This document shows positions 1 through 8,910 of a stretch of 64,000 bases of DNA, piece by piece. Under the pieces are notes generated by a model. That model saw only the letters and a program-made list of their open reading frames with translations, was not told the origin of the DNA and did not search any database. Both the position numbers and the translations under genes were made by a program. Origin of the DNA: CAVZZG01 sp963779685 (GTDB lineage: Bacteria; Actinomycetota; Thermoleophilia; Gaiellales; F1-60-MAGs149). Numbering within the stretch: the first letter of the stretch is position 1; each line of letters starts with the position of its first letter. The stretch is from NCBI GenBank assembly GCA_963779685.1, contig CAVZZG010000001.1, forward strand, positions 124,001 through 188,000. Direction: 5' to 3'.

Positions 1-573
1 ATCCCCGCCCGCGAGGGCCGCGCCTTCCGTGTGGCTGCCGGCGAGAGCTTCCGCGTCATCGACCCCGAGGGCCAGCAGGTCGCCGACCTCTTCTGCTTCC
101 TTGCCGGGGACGTGTCGGAGTACCTCTCGGCCGAACATACACGCGTGGCGCTCGGCCGGCTCTTCCCGCGCGTCGGAGAGTCGTTCACGACCAACCTCCG
201 GCGTCCGGTGCTGACCCTCGTCGCCGACGACTCGCCCGGTGTCCACGACATGCTCTGCGCCGCGTGCAGCCCCTCACGGTACGTGCTGCTCGGCGTCTCC
301 GGCTGGCATGCCTCCTGCGAGGAGAACCTGCAGCGCGCGATGGCCGAGCTCGGTCACTCGGACATCGAGATCCCGCAGCCGGTCAACATCTTCGAGAACA
401 ACCCGATCCTGCCAGGCGGCGGGCTGGGCACGGAGCCCGCTCCCACCAGTCCCGGCGACTCCGTGACCCTGCGTGCAGAGCTCGACGTGATCGTCGTCGT
501 GACCGCGTGTCCCCAGGACGTCACGCCGCTGTGCGGCGGCCTGCCGACGGCGATCGATATCGAGGCGCCCTGA
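1..573 (+). CDS. DUF1989 (urea carboxylase-associated) protein, 5' partial
   Basis: The frame is open from base 1 with no start codon, so the N terminus lies outside the window; 190 residues are visible. The product looks like the DUF1989 / urea carboxylase-associated family: GQQVADLF near the N-terminal side, a CAACSP segment, then GWHASCEENL and an IFENNP core, ending in a beta-rich region. Members are often found beside urea or guanidine catabolism genes, but their reaction is not firmly established, so no function is assigned. The last 53 bases overlap the 3' end of the convergent gene on the minus strand. No upstream neighbour is visible to test a urea link. Confidence 0.85.
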   Translation: MPAREGRAFRVAAGESFRVIDPEGQQVADLFCFLAGDVSEYLSAEHTRVALGRLFPRVGESFTTNLRRPVLTLVADDSPGVHDMLCAACSPSRYVLLGVSGWHASCEENLQRAMAELGHSDIEIPQPVNIFENNPILPGGGLGTEPAPTSPGDSVTLRAELDVIVVVTACPQDVTPLCGGLPTAIDIEAP

Positions 574-1516
574 CGAAGCCCTGCCCCGACGCATCGGCCG
601 GGGCCACCAGCCTGCCGCGCACGGCGTACGTGATGTGCGACGCAACGCAGCCGAGCTGCTGCACGGTGTCGACGTGGATGGTGCCGAGGACGACGGTCAC
701 GGTCCAGGCGTCTCCGACCATGCGGGCCTTACTCGGGTGGAGCGTCACGGCGTAGGCGGAGGTCGCCGGAGCGTGGCTGCAGGTCACCAGGCCGTGGATC
801 GTCGCGGTTCCGGTGTAGACGCCGTGCCGTAGGGCGAGCACCATCGAGACGTCGCGGACGTGGATGTCGCGCAGGCTCGTACGGCACGCTCCGGTGGTGC
901 AGCGTGGCCTGAGCCGCCAGCCGGAGGTCTCCCGCTTCCCGAAGCCGGTCGCGCCGACGATCGCGGTTCGTGTCATCCGCACGTCGTAGATCCCATCCAG
1001 ACGAGCCAAGCGGGCGGGGGCGGACTTCGTCCTGACGGTCGTCACGGCCGGTGCCGAAGACGTGGAGGCCGCGTCGTACAGGGTGACCGTGTAGCTGTAC
1101 GAGGTTCCGGGGGCGACCGTGCGGTCGACGTACGAGCCTTCCGTCGCCGGTCCGGTGGCGATGGCCGTGCCGCCCCGGACGACACGGAAGCTGCCGAGTG
1201 GTTTGGAGCCGGGCGCGGCGAGCCACGTGAGCGTTACCTGAAAGGATCCCGGTGTTGCGGTCAGACCGGAGATGGCCGGCGGCGTGGGGGCGGGAGCCTG
1301 GATCGTCGTGGTCGCCGGCGCGGGCGCTGGAGCGGGAGCTGCGGTCGTGGTATCGGCCGAACCGGACCGTGCCACCGCCACGGCGGCGGCGGCGATCACG
1401 CCCGCGGCGACGACCAGGCCGATGAGGAGCGGGCGGCGGTTCCGGCGGGCTCCCGGATCGGTGTCGAGGAGGTCATCCGGCGTGGCCGGCGTCGCGTGCG
1501 TGTCATCCATGCCCAT
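521..1516 (-). CDS. Membrane-anchored fibronectin type III domain protein
   Basis: 331 residues, function unknown. A short charged N terminus precedes one hydrophobic segment (about residues 29-49, RRPLLIGLVVAAGVIAAAAV). A Pro/Ala/Thr-rich linker (about 55-80) follows, then a fibronectin type III-like domain (about 80-165, with LTWLAAPGS and the closing SYSYTVTLYDA strand). The C-terminal region of about 150 residues contains four cysteines and I cannot place it. The topology suggests a cytoplasmic N terminus and an extracellular beta-rich domain. ATG at 1516 and ATG at 1510 are both possible starts; a TAGGAT box lies at 1526-1531. The C terminus overlaps the DUF1989 gene tail to tail by 53 bases. 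Confidence 0.75.
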   Translation of the reverse strand: MGMDDTHATPATPDDLLDTDPGARRNRRPLLIGLVVAAGVIAAAAVAVARSGSADTTTAAPAPAPAPATTTIQAPAPTPPAISGLTATPGSFQVTLTWLAAPGSKPLGSFRVVRGGTAIATGPATEGSYVDRTVAPGTSYSYTVTLYDAASTSSAPAVTTVRTKSAPARLARLDGIYDVRMTRTAIVGATGFGKRETSGWRLRPRCTTGACRTSLRDIHVRDVSMVLALRHGVYTGTATIHGLVTCSHAPATSAYAVTLHPSKARMVGDAWTVTVVLGTIHVDTVQQLGCVASHITYAVRGRLVAPADASGQGFVRAPRYRSPSAGRRTAA

Positions 1517-1571
1517 GCTGCCGCGATCCTACTCCGCCGCCGGTGCGATTGCATCGGGAAATGTCCCGGGG

Positions 1572-2459
1572 TTATGCGGATCCGGCCGGGAGCCAGACGG
1601 CGTCGTTGCCGGTGTCGCGACGTACGGCCTTCCCGTCCGCCGCGAGCGAGACGAGGTCGCGCAGGGTCGCCTCGGCGTCGACCTCCGCGAGGTCCGGCGT
1701 GCAGGCGACCGCCACCTCCTGCGTCGCCAGCCCGAACGGGAAGTGCGGAAGCAGGTCGGCGGGCGTCGGGGTCGGCTGCCGTGGCAGGTCCGGCGCGAGG
1801 TTCGCGATGCAGACGTCGTAGGCGTCGAGGGACTGCCAGCCGACGGCGACGAGTTCACGGCCGCCGCGGCGGAACACGAGGCTCGGCGCCGTGAACCGCT
1901 CGGCCCCGTCGGTGTCGGCCGTCTTCCCCTGGGCGATGCCGGGCCTCGCGTGCTGCTGGGCGGTGCGCGTCTCGGCCCAGTCGCGCTGGTAGGCGGCCTC
2001 GACCTGCGGCGAGTCGATGTCGGCCAGCATGCGCGGTAGGTCGAGACCGGCAACCGTGGCGGCCATGGCGGCGATGCCGTCGTCCGTGTCCATCAGCAGG
2101 GCAGTCGCGAACCACCCGAAGCGGAGAGCCCGCAGCAGCGCCTCGGCGAGATCGTCGGACTGCAACTCCGCTGCCTTGACGGCCCGGCAGGCACGGCCGG
2201 TGCCCAGGTTGCGGGGGCGGGCCTCGAAGCGGAACGGCATGCCGAACCGGCGGGCGAAGGTGGTGCGGTTCCGTGCGCTGCGCGCGGGCTGGTAGCCGTC
2301 GCGGTCGTATCGCGCAGAGGTCTCGGCAAGGCCGATCATCACCCTCCGCCAGCGCAGGCCCTGGCCGTAGCGATGACGAAGCGTCGTCAGGTAGGGCTCG
2401 GCCGAGTAGGCCCACGGGCAGGCCGGATCGGTGTAGTGGACGACCTCGACCGGCTCCAC
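1572..2459 (-). CDS. DsbA/FrnE-fold thioredoxin-like protein lacking the second active-site Cys
   Basis: 295 residues starting at GTG 2459, one base after the stop of the GST gene, so the two are translationally linked. The N terminus has the DsbA/FrnE-type beta strand and active-site loop (DPACPWAYS). Only the first cysteine of the usual CxxC is present (Cys14-Pro-Trp-Ala17). A helical insertion domain follows, and a thioredoxin-like return strand with a cis-Pro candidate (FTAPSLVF) comes near residue 190. The missing resolving cysteine argues against a disulfide oxidase; an isomerase or glutathione/mycothiol-dependent role is possible. The co-transcribed GST gene fits a thiol-conjugation context, which is inference only. 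Confidence 0.8.
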   Translation of the reverse strand: MEPVEVVHYTDPACPWAYSAEPYLTTLRHRYGQGLRWRRVMIGLAETSARYDRDGYQPARSARNRTTFARRFGMPFRFEARPRNLGTGRACRAVKAAELQSDDLAEALLRALRFGWFATALLMDTDDGIAAMAATVAGLDLPRMLADIDSPQVEAAYQRDWAETRTAQQHARPGIAQGKTADTDGAERFTAPSLVFRRGGRELVAVGWQSLDAYDVCIANLAPDLPRQPTPTPADLLPHFPFGLATQEVAVACTPDLAEVDAEATLRDLVSLAADGKAVRRDTGNDAVWLPAGSA

Positions 2460-2460
2460 G

Positions 2461-3099
2461 TCAGACCCCTGCCTCGGCGGCGACGGCCTGCCAGGCCGGG
2501 TGCGCGAGGACGGCATCGCCCCAGGCGGCCAGACGGTCGAGACCGCCGAGGTCGAGTCCCGCCCTCTGGAGGCGATGCAGGAACGGCGCCGCGGCGAAGT
2601 CGACGAGCGTCAGCCTGCCGAGACACGCGTACCCGCCACGAGCATCGAGGAGGGCGCTGAATGCGATCAGCCCGTCGCGCTGTCCGTCGAGCGCCGCCTG
2701 GCCGCGGTCGGGGGACGGCTCGGCAGCGAACAGGCCGAGTCCTCGGCGGAGACCGAACGCGCTCTCCTCGATCGGCCGGGTCAGCTCCCGGAACGTCATG
2801 GCCTGGGCGTCGAGCAGCCACTCCACGCGGCCGCGCACCGGTAGGGCCTGGGGGTAGAGATCGTCGCGTCGCTCGCGGACGGCGAGGTACCGCAGGATCG
2901 CGTTCGACTCGCCGACCACCACGTCGCCGTCGATGAGGGCCGGAATGCGCCCGGTCGGGTTCACGACCCGGTGCCAGCGCGGCCGCTCGGCGCCGAACGG
3001 CACGGTGACGCGGTCGTAGTCCAATTCCAGCTCGGCGAGCAGGAAGCGGACCTTCTGGGCGTTCGACGACCGGGGGTTGTCATGCAGGCGAAGCGCCAC
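2461..3099 (-). CDS. Glutathione S-transferase family protein
   Basis: 212 residues. The N-terminal thioredoxin-like GST domain reads LRLHDNPRSSNAQKVRFLLA, with the cis-Pro element GRIPALIDGD and the ESNAILRYLA segment that contacts the glutathione gamma-glutamyl group in GSTs. The C-terminal all-helical domain includes LTLVDFAAAPFL. Start chosen at GTG 3099 because a TACGGT box at 3107-3112 ends exactly 7 nt upstream and there is no Shine-Dalgarno, which suggests a leaderless message; GTG 3108 would add three residues. Actinobacteria generally use mycothiol rather than glutathione, so the thiol substrate is uncertain. It forms a two-gene unit with the DsbA-fold gene and is divergent from the AEC transporter. 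Confidence 0.88.
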   Translation of the reverse strand: MALRLHDNPRSSNAQKVRFLLAELELDYDRVTVPFGAERPRWHRVVNPTGRIPALIDGDVVVGESNAILRYLAVRERRDDLYPQALPVRGRVEWLLDAQAMTFRELTRPIEESAFGLRRGLGLFAAEPSPDRGQAALDGQRDGLIAFSALLDARGGYACLGRLTLVDFAAAPFLHRLQRAGLDLGGLDRLAAWGDAVLAHPAWQAVAAEAGV

Positions 3100-3137
3100 C
3101 GCCGGCACCGTAGACGATCGGCTGCTATACGGCGCGG

Positions 3138-4043
3138 GTGCTGACGTCCGCCGCCGGCTTCGTCGTCTTCTTCGCCGTCGGCCTGGGGCTGCAGCGGCTC
3201 CCCTCGGCGCCGGCGCTCAACCGGCGGCTGTGGACCCTCTACTTCTGGACCGTGGCCCCTGCCGCGATCGTCTACGCCTACTCCACCATCCAGATCTCGG
3301 CCACCCTGGTGTCCGCGCTCGTGCTCGTCGCCGTCAGCTCGTGGCTGGTGCTGGGCGTGGCGTTCCTGTATGCGCGTCTCGTCGGCAGGTCACGGCCCGA
3401 GTCCGGAGCCTTGATCCTCGGCGCGGGCTGGGGGAACACGGTCGCACTCGGGTACCCGCTCGCCCAACTGGCCTACGGCGCCGACGGGCTCGCGCTCCAG
3501 GTGCTGTATGCCCAGTTCTACTACGGCGTTCCGGGCATAGCAATCTCGACCTCGGTGGCCCGGATGTTCGGCGACGAACACCCGGAGGCGCGCCGTCGCC
3601 GTCGTGCCCTGCTCGCCAACCCGCCGCTGCTCGCCGCGGTGGCGGCGATCGCGCTGCGCGTCGGCGGGATCGACATCACCGGCCTCGCGGAGAGCCTCGG
3701 CCACGCAGCCGGGGTGCTCGCCGGGCCGATGGGCTTCCTGCAGCTCGGCTTGTCGATCCCGCTCCATCGCTTCGCCCACGACCGCGGCGACCTCCTGCGC
3801 GGCGGTGGGGTGCTCGGCATCCGGCACGTGATCGCACCGCTCGCGCTCTTCGTCCTCGGTATCGCGACCGGCGTCCCGGTGCCGGGCGTGTTCATCCTCG
3901 CGGCCGCCGCGCCGTGCGCCTTCCATCCCCTGACGCTCGCGCAGGTGTTCGGCGTCAGGCCGGAGTTGCTGCGGCTCGTGATCGCGGTGTCGACGTTCGG
4001 CGCCACCGCCGTGATCCTGCTGGGGATCGCGCTGACGCGCTGA
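3138..4043 (+). CDS. AEC (auxin efflux carrier) family permease
   Basis: 301 residues, almost wholly hydrophobic, with about ten predicted membrane helices in two five-helix halves. The family hallmark is visible in the ALILGAGWGNTVALGYPLAQ stretch (Asn and Gly in a broken helix near residue 100). A cytoplasmic loop rich in Arg (residues 148-156) separates the halves. AEC carriers move organic anions or amino-acid-like solutes; the substrate cannot be read here. GTG 3138 is used; an imperfect TATACG box lies 6 nt upstream. The stop abuts the convergent cupin gene with no gap. Confidence 0.85.
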   Translation: MLTSAAGFVVFFAVGLGLQRLPSAPALNRRLWTLYFWTVAPAAIVYAYSTIQISATLVSALVLVAVSSWLVLGVAFLYARLVGRSRPESGALILGAGWGNTVALGYPLAQLAYGADGLALQVLYAQFYYGVPGIAISTSVARMFGDEHPEARRRRRALLANPPLLAAVAAIALRVGGIDITGLAESLGHAAGVLAGPMGFLQLGLSIPLHRFAHDRGDLLRGGGVLGIRHVIAPLALFVLGIATGVPVPGVFILAAAAPCAFHPLTLAQVFGVRPELLRLVIAVSTFGATAVILLGIALTR

Positions 4044-4457
4044 TCACATGTTCGCGCGGAACCCGGAGTCGGGCGAGCCGGAGATCATGAGCAGGGTCGT
4101 CGGTGACTCGAGCGCGACGGCCGTGCGCGTCACGGCTGCCCTGCAGTGGACGAGCCCACCCGGCGCCACCTCGAACGGGGTGTCGCCGCAGGTGAACCGG
4201 GCGCGGCCGTCCATCACCACGTAGAGCTCGTCCTGGCCGCCGTATCCGGTCTCGTCGTGCGGCACGACAAGGGGCTCGCCGCGATCAGCGGTGATCGCGT
4301 TGCAGCCGAACCCGCGGATGCCCATGTGCTCGCGGATGCCGTGCCAGCGGGCGACGTAGGCATCGGGGTCGGCGACGAATCCGCGCCACGACTCCGGGTC
4401 GGCGCCGGCGCCGACGGCCGGGACGTCGTCGATGTCTACGGTCGACCAATCGCTCAT
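4044..4457 (-). CDS. Cupin domain protein
   Basis: 137 residues, a single small beta-barrel cupin. The first cupin motif is degenerate: VVPHDETGYGGQDELYVVMDGRARF retains His, Glu and the Gly-rich turn. The second motif (FEVAPGGLVHCRAAVTRT) retains a His. This suggests metal binding, but no reaction can be assigned. ATG 4457 was chosen over a longer upstream frame because AGGAAGGA sits at a normal Shine-Dalgarno distance on the minus strand and the upstream residues look non-coding. The gene is divergent from ychF with 49 bases between starts, and its 3' end abuts the AEC gene. Confidence 0.8.
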   Translation of the reverse strand: MSDWSTVDIDDVPAVGAGADPESWRGFVADPDAYVARWHGIREHMGIRGFGCNAITADRGEPLVVPHDETGYGGQDELYVVMDGRARFTCGDTPFEVAPGGLVHCRAAVTRTAVALESPTTLLMISGSPDSGFRANM

Positions 4458-4506
4458 GGGGCGTCCTTCCTGCGGGTGGGGAATCGTATGCCAGTACCCT
4501 CCCCGC

Positions 4507-5577
<1,071 letters not shown>

Positions 5578-5609
5578 GCCATCTCCGCAGCAGGGCCATC
5601 CGGGGTATG

Positions 5610-5634
5610 AACGTATACCATCCTAGACAACGTT
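5610..5634. promoter_or_regulatory. Inverted repeat at the Rrf2-family gene start
   Basis: AACGT (5610-5614) and ACGTT (5630-5634) form a 5-bp inverted repeat with a 15-bp spacer that runs into the TTG start codon at 5633. Its position suggests an autoregulatory operator for the Rrf2-type repressor. The short arms make this weak evidence. Confidence 0.3.
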
Positions 5635-6067
5635 GAGTCTTTCGTTCTCGCTGAAGGCTGACTACGCGATCCGCGCGGGGTTGGAGCTCGCCCGGGCGGA
5701 GGGGCTGGTAAAGCGCCGTGAGCTCGTCGACGGCACCGGCGCCCCGGACAGCGTGCTCGCGCAGGTCCTCGCCGACCTGGTGCGTGCCGGCGTCGTCGTG
5801 GCGCGGGCCGGTCCGGCCGGGGGCTACCGGCTCGCGAGGCCGGCGGGCGAGATCAGCCTGCTCGACCTCGTCCGGGCCGCTGGAGATCTCGACCGGCCCC
5901 GCCGGTGCGTCCTCGCCGACCGGCCCTGCGCCGACGAGCCGTGTGCGCTGCACGCCGGCATCGACGAGGCGGAGCAGGCCTACCTCGGCCGGCTCGCCAA
6001 CGCGACCCTGGCGCCGGCGGCCCGCTCGCCGAGCCCGTCGCTCTCGGGCGACCCCTGGCTGGACTGA
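5633..6067 (+). CDS. Rrf2 family transcriptional regulator (IscR/NsrR-like)
   Basis: 144 residues. The N-terminal winged helix (SFSLKADYAIRAGLELA, then GPAGGYRLARP in the wing) is typical of Rrf2 regulators. Three cysteines cluster at about residues 86-98 (CVLADRP-C-ADEP-C), where Fe-S-binding members carry their ligands. The spacing is C-x6-C-x4-C rather than the C-x5-C-x7-C I recall for IscR/NsrR, so cluster binding is probable but not certain. The start is TTG 5633, at the family N terminus. No isc/suf or nitric-oxide genes are adjacent; the convergent neighbour is leuD, whose product pairs with a [4Fe-4S] protein. Confidence 0.88.
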   Translation: MSLSFSLKADYAIRAGLELARAEGLVKRRELVDGTGAPDSVLAQVLADLVRAGVVVARAGPAGGYRLARPAGEISLLDLVRAAGDLDRPRRCVLADRPCADEPCALHAGIDEAEQAYLGRLANATLAPAARSPSPSLSGDPWLD

Positions 6068-6070
6068 AGC

Positions 6071-6658
6071 CTAGAGAGCCAGGATGTCCGGCCCGACTCG
6101 CTCGCGGTCTCGTTCGTACGCACTGATGTCGGCCTCGCGGTTCTCGGTGAGGGCGATGTCGTCCCAGCCGTTGAGGAGGTTCGCGCGGACGGTGGGGTCG
6201 ATCTCGAACGGCACAAGCCGGCCGGACGCGAGGGTCACGGTCAGGGCCTCGAGGTCGACGGTCACCTCGGCGGGCGCAGCGGCCATCGCCTCGCGGATCG
6301 CCTCGTCGGGCAGCGTCACCGTCAGCAGGCCGATCTTGCCGCAGTTGGAGCGGAAGATGTCCGCGAACGAGGGCGCGAGTATCACGCGGTAGCCCCAGTC
6401 CTGCAGCGCCCAGGGCGCATGCTCGCGCGAGGAGCCCGACCCGAAGTTCGGCCCTGCGACGAGCACCGGCGCGTTGCGGAATTGCGGCAGCTCGAGGATG
6501 AAGTCGGGCTCGTATTCGCGCCAGTCGAAGAACAGGAACTCGCCGAATCCGGTGCGCTCGATGCGCTTGAGGAACTGCTTCGGGATGATCTGGTCGGTGT
6601 CGACGTTGGCGCGGTCGAGCGGAGCCGTCGCGCCGGTGATGCGGACGAAGGCTTCCAT
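6071..6658 (-). CDS. leuD: 3-isopropylmalate dehydratase small subunit
   Basis: 195 residues, the usual LeuD length. With LeuC it isomerises 2-isopropylmalate to 3-isopropylmalate in leucine synthesis. Visible signatures are the N-terminal ANVDTDQIIPKQFLK, the substrate-recognition loop GPNFGSGSSREHAPWAL and the swivelling-domain segment ADIFRSNCGKIGLL. The start ATG at 6658 overlaps the last base of the leuC stop (TGATG), so the two are translationally coupled. The order leuC-leuD on the minus strand is the usual one; leuA and leuB are not in this window. Confidence 0.96.
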   Translation of the reverse strand: MEAFVRITGATAPLDRANVDTDQIIPKQFLKRIERTGFGEFLFFDWREYEPDFILELPQFRNAPVLVAGPNFGSGSSREHAPWALQDWGYRVILAPSFADIFRSNCGKIGLLTVTLPDEAIREAMAAAPAEVTVDLEALTVTLASGRLVPFEIDPTVRANLLNGWDDIALTENREADISAYERDRERVGPDILAL

Positions 6659-7998
6659 CACAGGCTCCTGACGTCGACGAGGTGGCCTGCGATGGCGGCC
6701 GCTGCCGCCATCTCGGGCGAGACCAGGTGCGTGCGACCGCCGCGGCCCTGCCGACCCTCGAAGTTGCGGTTCGAGGTCGATGCGCAGCGTTCGCCCGGCT
6801 TCAGGATGTCCGGGTTCATGCCCAGGCACATCGAGCAGCCTGCGTTGCGCCAGTCGAAGCCGGCGTCGATGAAGACGCGGTCGAGTCCCTCTGTCTCGGC
6901 CTGCAGCTTCACTGCCATCGACCCGGGCACGACCATCGCACCGACGGTTCGCGCCACCTTCTTGCCGGCCACCACCTGGGCCGCCGCCCGCAGGTCCTCG
7001 ATCCGGCCGTTCGTGCAGGAGCCGATGAACACCCGGTCGACGGCGATGTCCTGCATGGCGGTGCCGGGCGCGAGCGCCATGTAGCGCAGCGCGCGTTCCT
7101 CGTCGGGCGTCGTCGGCTGGGGCACGCTGCCCGTAATGGGCGCCACCTGCCCGGGATTCGTGCCCCAGGAGACCATCGGCGCGAGCGACGGTACGTCGAC
7201 GACGACCTCGGTGTCGTACGCCGCACCGGCATCGCTGCCGTAGCGCTGCCAGCGGTCGAGATCGCCGTCGGCGACGCCGGGCCGCCCCTCGAGGTAGGCG
7301 AACGTCGTCTCGTCCGGCGAGATGTAGCCGGCCCGTGCGCCGCCCTCGATCGACATGTTGCACACCGTCATGCGGCCTTCCATCGAGAGCGCCCGGATGG
7401 CGTCGCCCGTGTACTCCGCGACGTGGCCGGTCATGCCCGCCGTGCCCACCTGGCCGATCAGGCCCAGGATCAGATCCTTCGCGACCACGCCCCGCCCCGG
7501 CGACCCATCGAAGCGCACGCGCATCGTCCGCGGTCGTCGCTGGGGCAGCGTCTGGGTTGCGAGCACGTGCTCGACCTCGCTGGTACCGATGCCGAAGGCC
7601 AGCGCCCCGAGCGCCCCGTGCGTGGCGGTGTGCGAGTCGCCGCAGACGATCGTCATGCCGGGCTGCGTCACCCCGAGCTCCGGGCCGATCACGTGCACGA
7701 TGCCCTGCCGGCGGTGACCGAGGCCGTAGTAGCGGATGCCGAACTCGCGGCAGTTGCGCTCCAGCGCCTCGAGCTGCACGCGGGACAGCTCGTCGGGCTG
7801 GCTCGCGGCAGAGGTCGGGACGTTGTGATCGGCGGTGGCGAGCGTCCGGTCGGGCCGCCTCACCCGCCGGCCGGCCAGCCGCAGTCCCTCGAACGCCTGC
7901 GGGCTCGTCACCTCGTGCACGAGATGGAGATCGACGAACAGCAGGTCGTCGCCGATCACGTGGTCGTCCCAGATCTTCTCAAACGTCGATCGTGCCAT
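6658..7998 (-). CDS. leuC: 3-isopropylmalate dehydratase large subunit
   Basis: 446 residues, slightly shorter than the usual 465-470. It carries the [4Fe-4S] aconitase fold. The cluster cysteines are visible in FIGSCTNGRIEDL and in the CSMC pair of GCSMCLGMNPDIL. The substrate-binding SNRNFEGRQG and the N-terminal HEVTSPQAFEGLRLAGR and GDSHTATHGALG motifs are also present. ATG 7998 is preceded by a strong Shine-Dalgarno (GAGGAGG, 4 nt before the start on the minus strand), so this gene has a conventional leader. A small membrane-protein gene diverges upstream. No leucine attenuator was recognised in the short upstream region. Confidence 0.96.
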   Translation of the reverse strand: MARSTFEKIWDDHVIGDDLLFVDLHLVHEVTSPQAFEGLRLAGRRVRRPDRTLATADHNVPTSAASQPDELSRVQLEALERNCREFGIRYYGLGHRRQGIVHVIGPELGVTQPGMTIVCGDSHTATHGALGALAFGIGTSEVEHVLATQTLPQRRPRTMRVRFDGSPGRGVVAKDLILGLIGQVGTAGMTGHVAEYTGDAIRALSMEGRMTVCNMSIEGGARAGYISPDETTFAYLEGRPGVADGDLDRWQRYGSDAGAAYDTEVVVDVPSLAPMVSWGTNPGQVAPITGSVPQPTTPDEERALRYMALAPGTAMQDIAVDRVFIGSCTNGRIEDLRAAAQVVAGKKVARTVGAMVVPGSMAVKLQAETEGLDRVFIDAGFDWRNAGCSMCLGMNPDILKPGERCASTSNRNFEGRQGRGGRTHLVSPEMAAAAAIAGHLVDVRSL

Positions 7999-8047
7999 CG
8001 GGCCTCCTCGGGTCCGTATGGTCTCACGTGCGGCTATCGTCCGCCGC

Positions 8048-8278
8048 ATGCCGAAGGATCCGCCCCGCCTGGTTGCAGCCTGGGAGGCGCTCGAGGGCGG
8101 TAAGCAGGCGGCCATCGCGTTCCCGGTGCTCGCGGTCGTCCTGGCCGTGCTGCACGTCGCGTTCCTCAACCAGCCGACCGGGCGCGCGATCATCTACGGG
8201 CTCTTCTGGGCCATCCCGGCCACGTGGGCCGTCGTCGCGGCCACCGCGCACGAGCGGCGCAAACGACTTGATAAGTAG
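8048..8278 (+). CDS. Small two-helix membrane protein
   Basis: 76 residues of unknown function. A charged N terminus (MPKDPPRLVAAWEALEGGKQ) is followed by two hydrophobic segments (about residues 21-40 and 46-65) and a basic tail (HERRKRLDK), so both ends are probably cytoplasmic. ATG 8048 is supported by a TATCGT box at 8035-8040 ending 7 nt upstream, with no Shine-Dalgarno. It is divergent from leuC and ends 26 bases before the TetR gene; the TetR -35 box lies inside its last codons. Confidence 0.7.
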   Translation: MPKDPPRLVAAWEALEGGKQAAIAFPVLAVVLAVLHVAFLNQPTGRAIIYGLFWAIPATWAVVAATAHERRKRLDK

Positions 8279-8296
8279 CCCGCGGCGGCGTATGCT
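8268..8296 (+). promoter_or_regulatory. Promoter of the TetR-efflux operon
   Basis: TTGATA (8268-8273) and TATGCT (8291-8296) are separated by exactly 17 bp, a good sigma-70-type promoter. The -10 box ends 8 nt before GTG 8305, so transcription probably starts at or just before the start codon. Confidence 0.7.
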
Positions 8297-8304
8297 GCCA
8301 CCTC

Positions 8305-8910
8305 GTGGTTAGTGAACGCTCACTCACTAAGATGACCGGCGACGATCGCCGGCTGGCGATCCTCGACTCGGCGAGCCACCTGTTCGCCCGGAAGGGCTTT
8401 CACGGAACCTCGACCGCCGATATCGCCGCCGCGGCCGGCTGCTCCGAGCCGACGATCTACAAGCACTTCGCGTCCAAGCACGAGCTGTTCGCCGCCTGCC
8501 TGAAGCACGGCGGGCTCGCCGTCAAGGAGCGGGTGCTCGATGCGCTCGCCGAGGCCGAGGATCCGCTCGAGACGATGCTCAACATGTCCCGCACGCTGTT
8601 CGGCGATCCCCGGTGGGCCGAGCTGCAGCGCATGCGGGCGCTCGCGATGACCATGACCGACGATCCCGAGATCGCGATGGCGCTGCGCTACAGCGCGCGC
8701 GGCCACTGCCAGACGATCGCCGGCGTCATCCGCGATGCGCAGAGCCAGGGCAAGGTGCGGGCGGACGTCGATCCCGACACGATCGGGTGGATCGGCGTGT
8801 CGCTCGGTCTGCTCGCGAACTACCGCAACGCCATCGAGGGCGAGGAGGGCCTGCGCGACACCGCGCGGGTCATGGACGCCCTCCTGACCATGCTCCAGGA
8901 GACCCGATGA
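8305..8910 (+). CDS. TetR family transcriptional repressor of the adjacent efflux pump
   Basis: 201 residues from GTG 8305. The N-terminal HTH is clear (ILDSASHLFARKGFHGTSTA, then AAGCSEPTIYKHFASKHELF), followed by a divergent all-helical ligand domain. GTG 8305 is supported by the -10 box 8 nt upstream (leaderless); ATG 8332 would give 192 residues but lacks a Shine-Dalgarno. A perfect inverted repeat overlaps the first codons and should be its operator. The stop overlaps the start of the DHA2-type transporter gene (ATGA), the classic arrangement of a local drug- or solvent-responsive repressor and its pump. The inducer is unknown. Confidence 0.92.
   Translation: MVSERSLTKMTGDDRRLAILDSASHLFARKGFHGTSTADIAAAAGCSEPTIYKHFASKHELFAACLKHGGLAVKERVLDALAEAEDPLETMLNMSRTLFGDPRWAELQRMRALAMTMTDDPEIAMALRYSARGHCQTIAGVIRDAQSQGKVRADVDPDTIGWIGVSLGLLANYRNAIEGEEGLRDTARVMDALLTMLQETR
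8309..8330. promoter_or_regulatory. TetR-type operator
   Basis: TTAGTGA (8309-8315) and TCACTAA (8324-8330) form a perfect 7-bp inverted repeat with an 8-bp spacer; a nested GTGA-acgc-TCAC repeat lies inside. It sits just downstream of the predicted transcription start, where a bound TetR dimer would block RNA polymerase. Confidence 0.75.

Noticed and set aside
8613..8906. Extended frame upstream of the DHA2 transporter inside the tetR gene
   Set aside because: Shadow of tetR; the real start is ATG 8907 overlapping the tetR stop.
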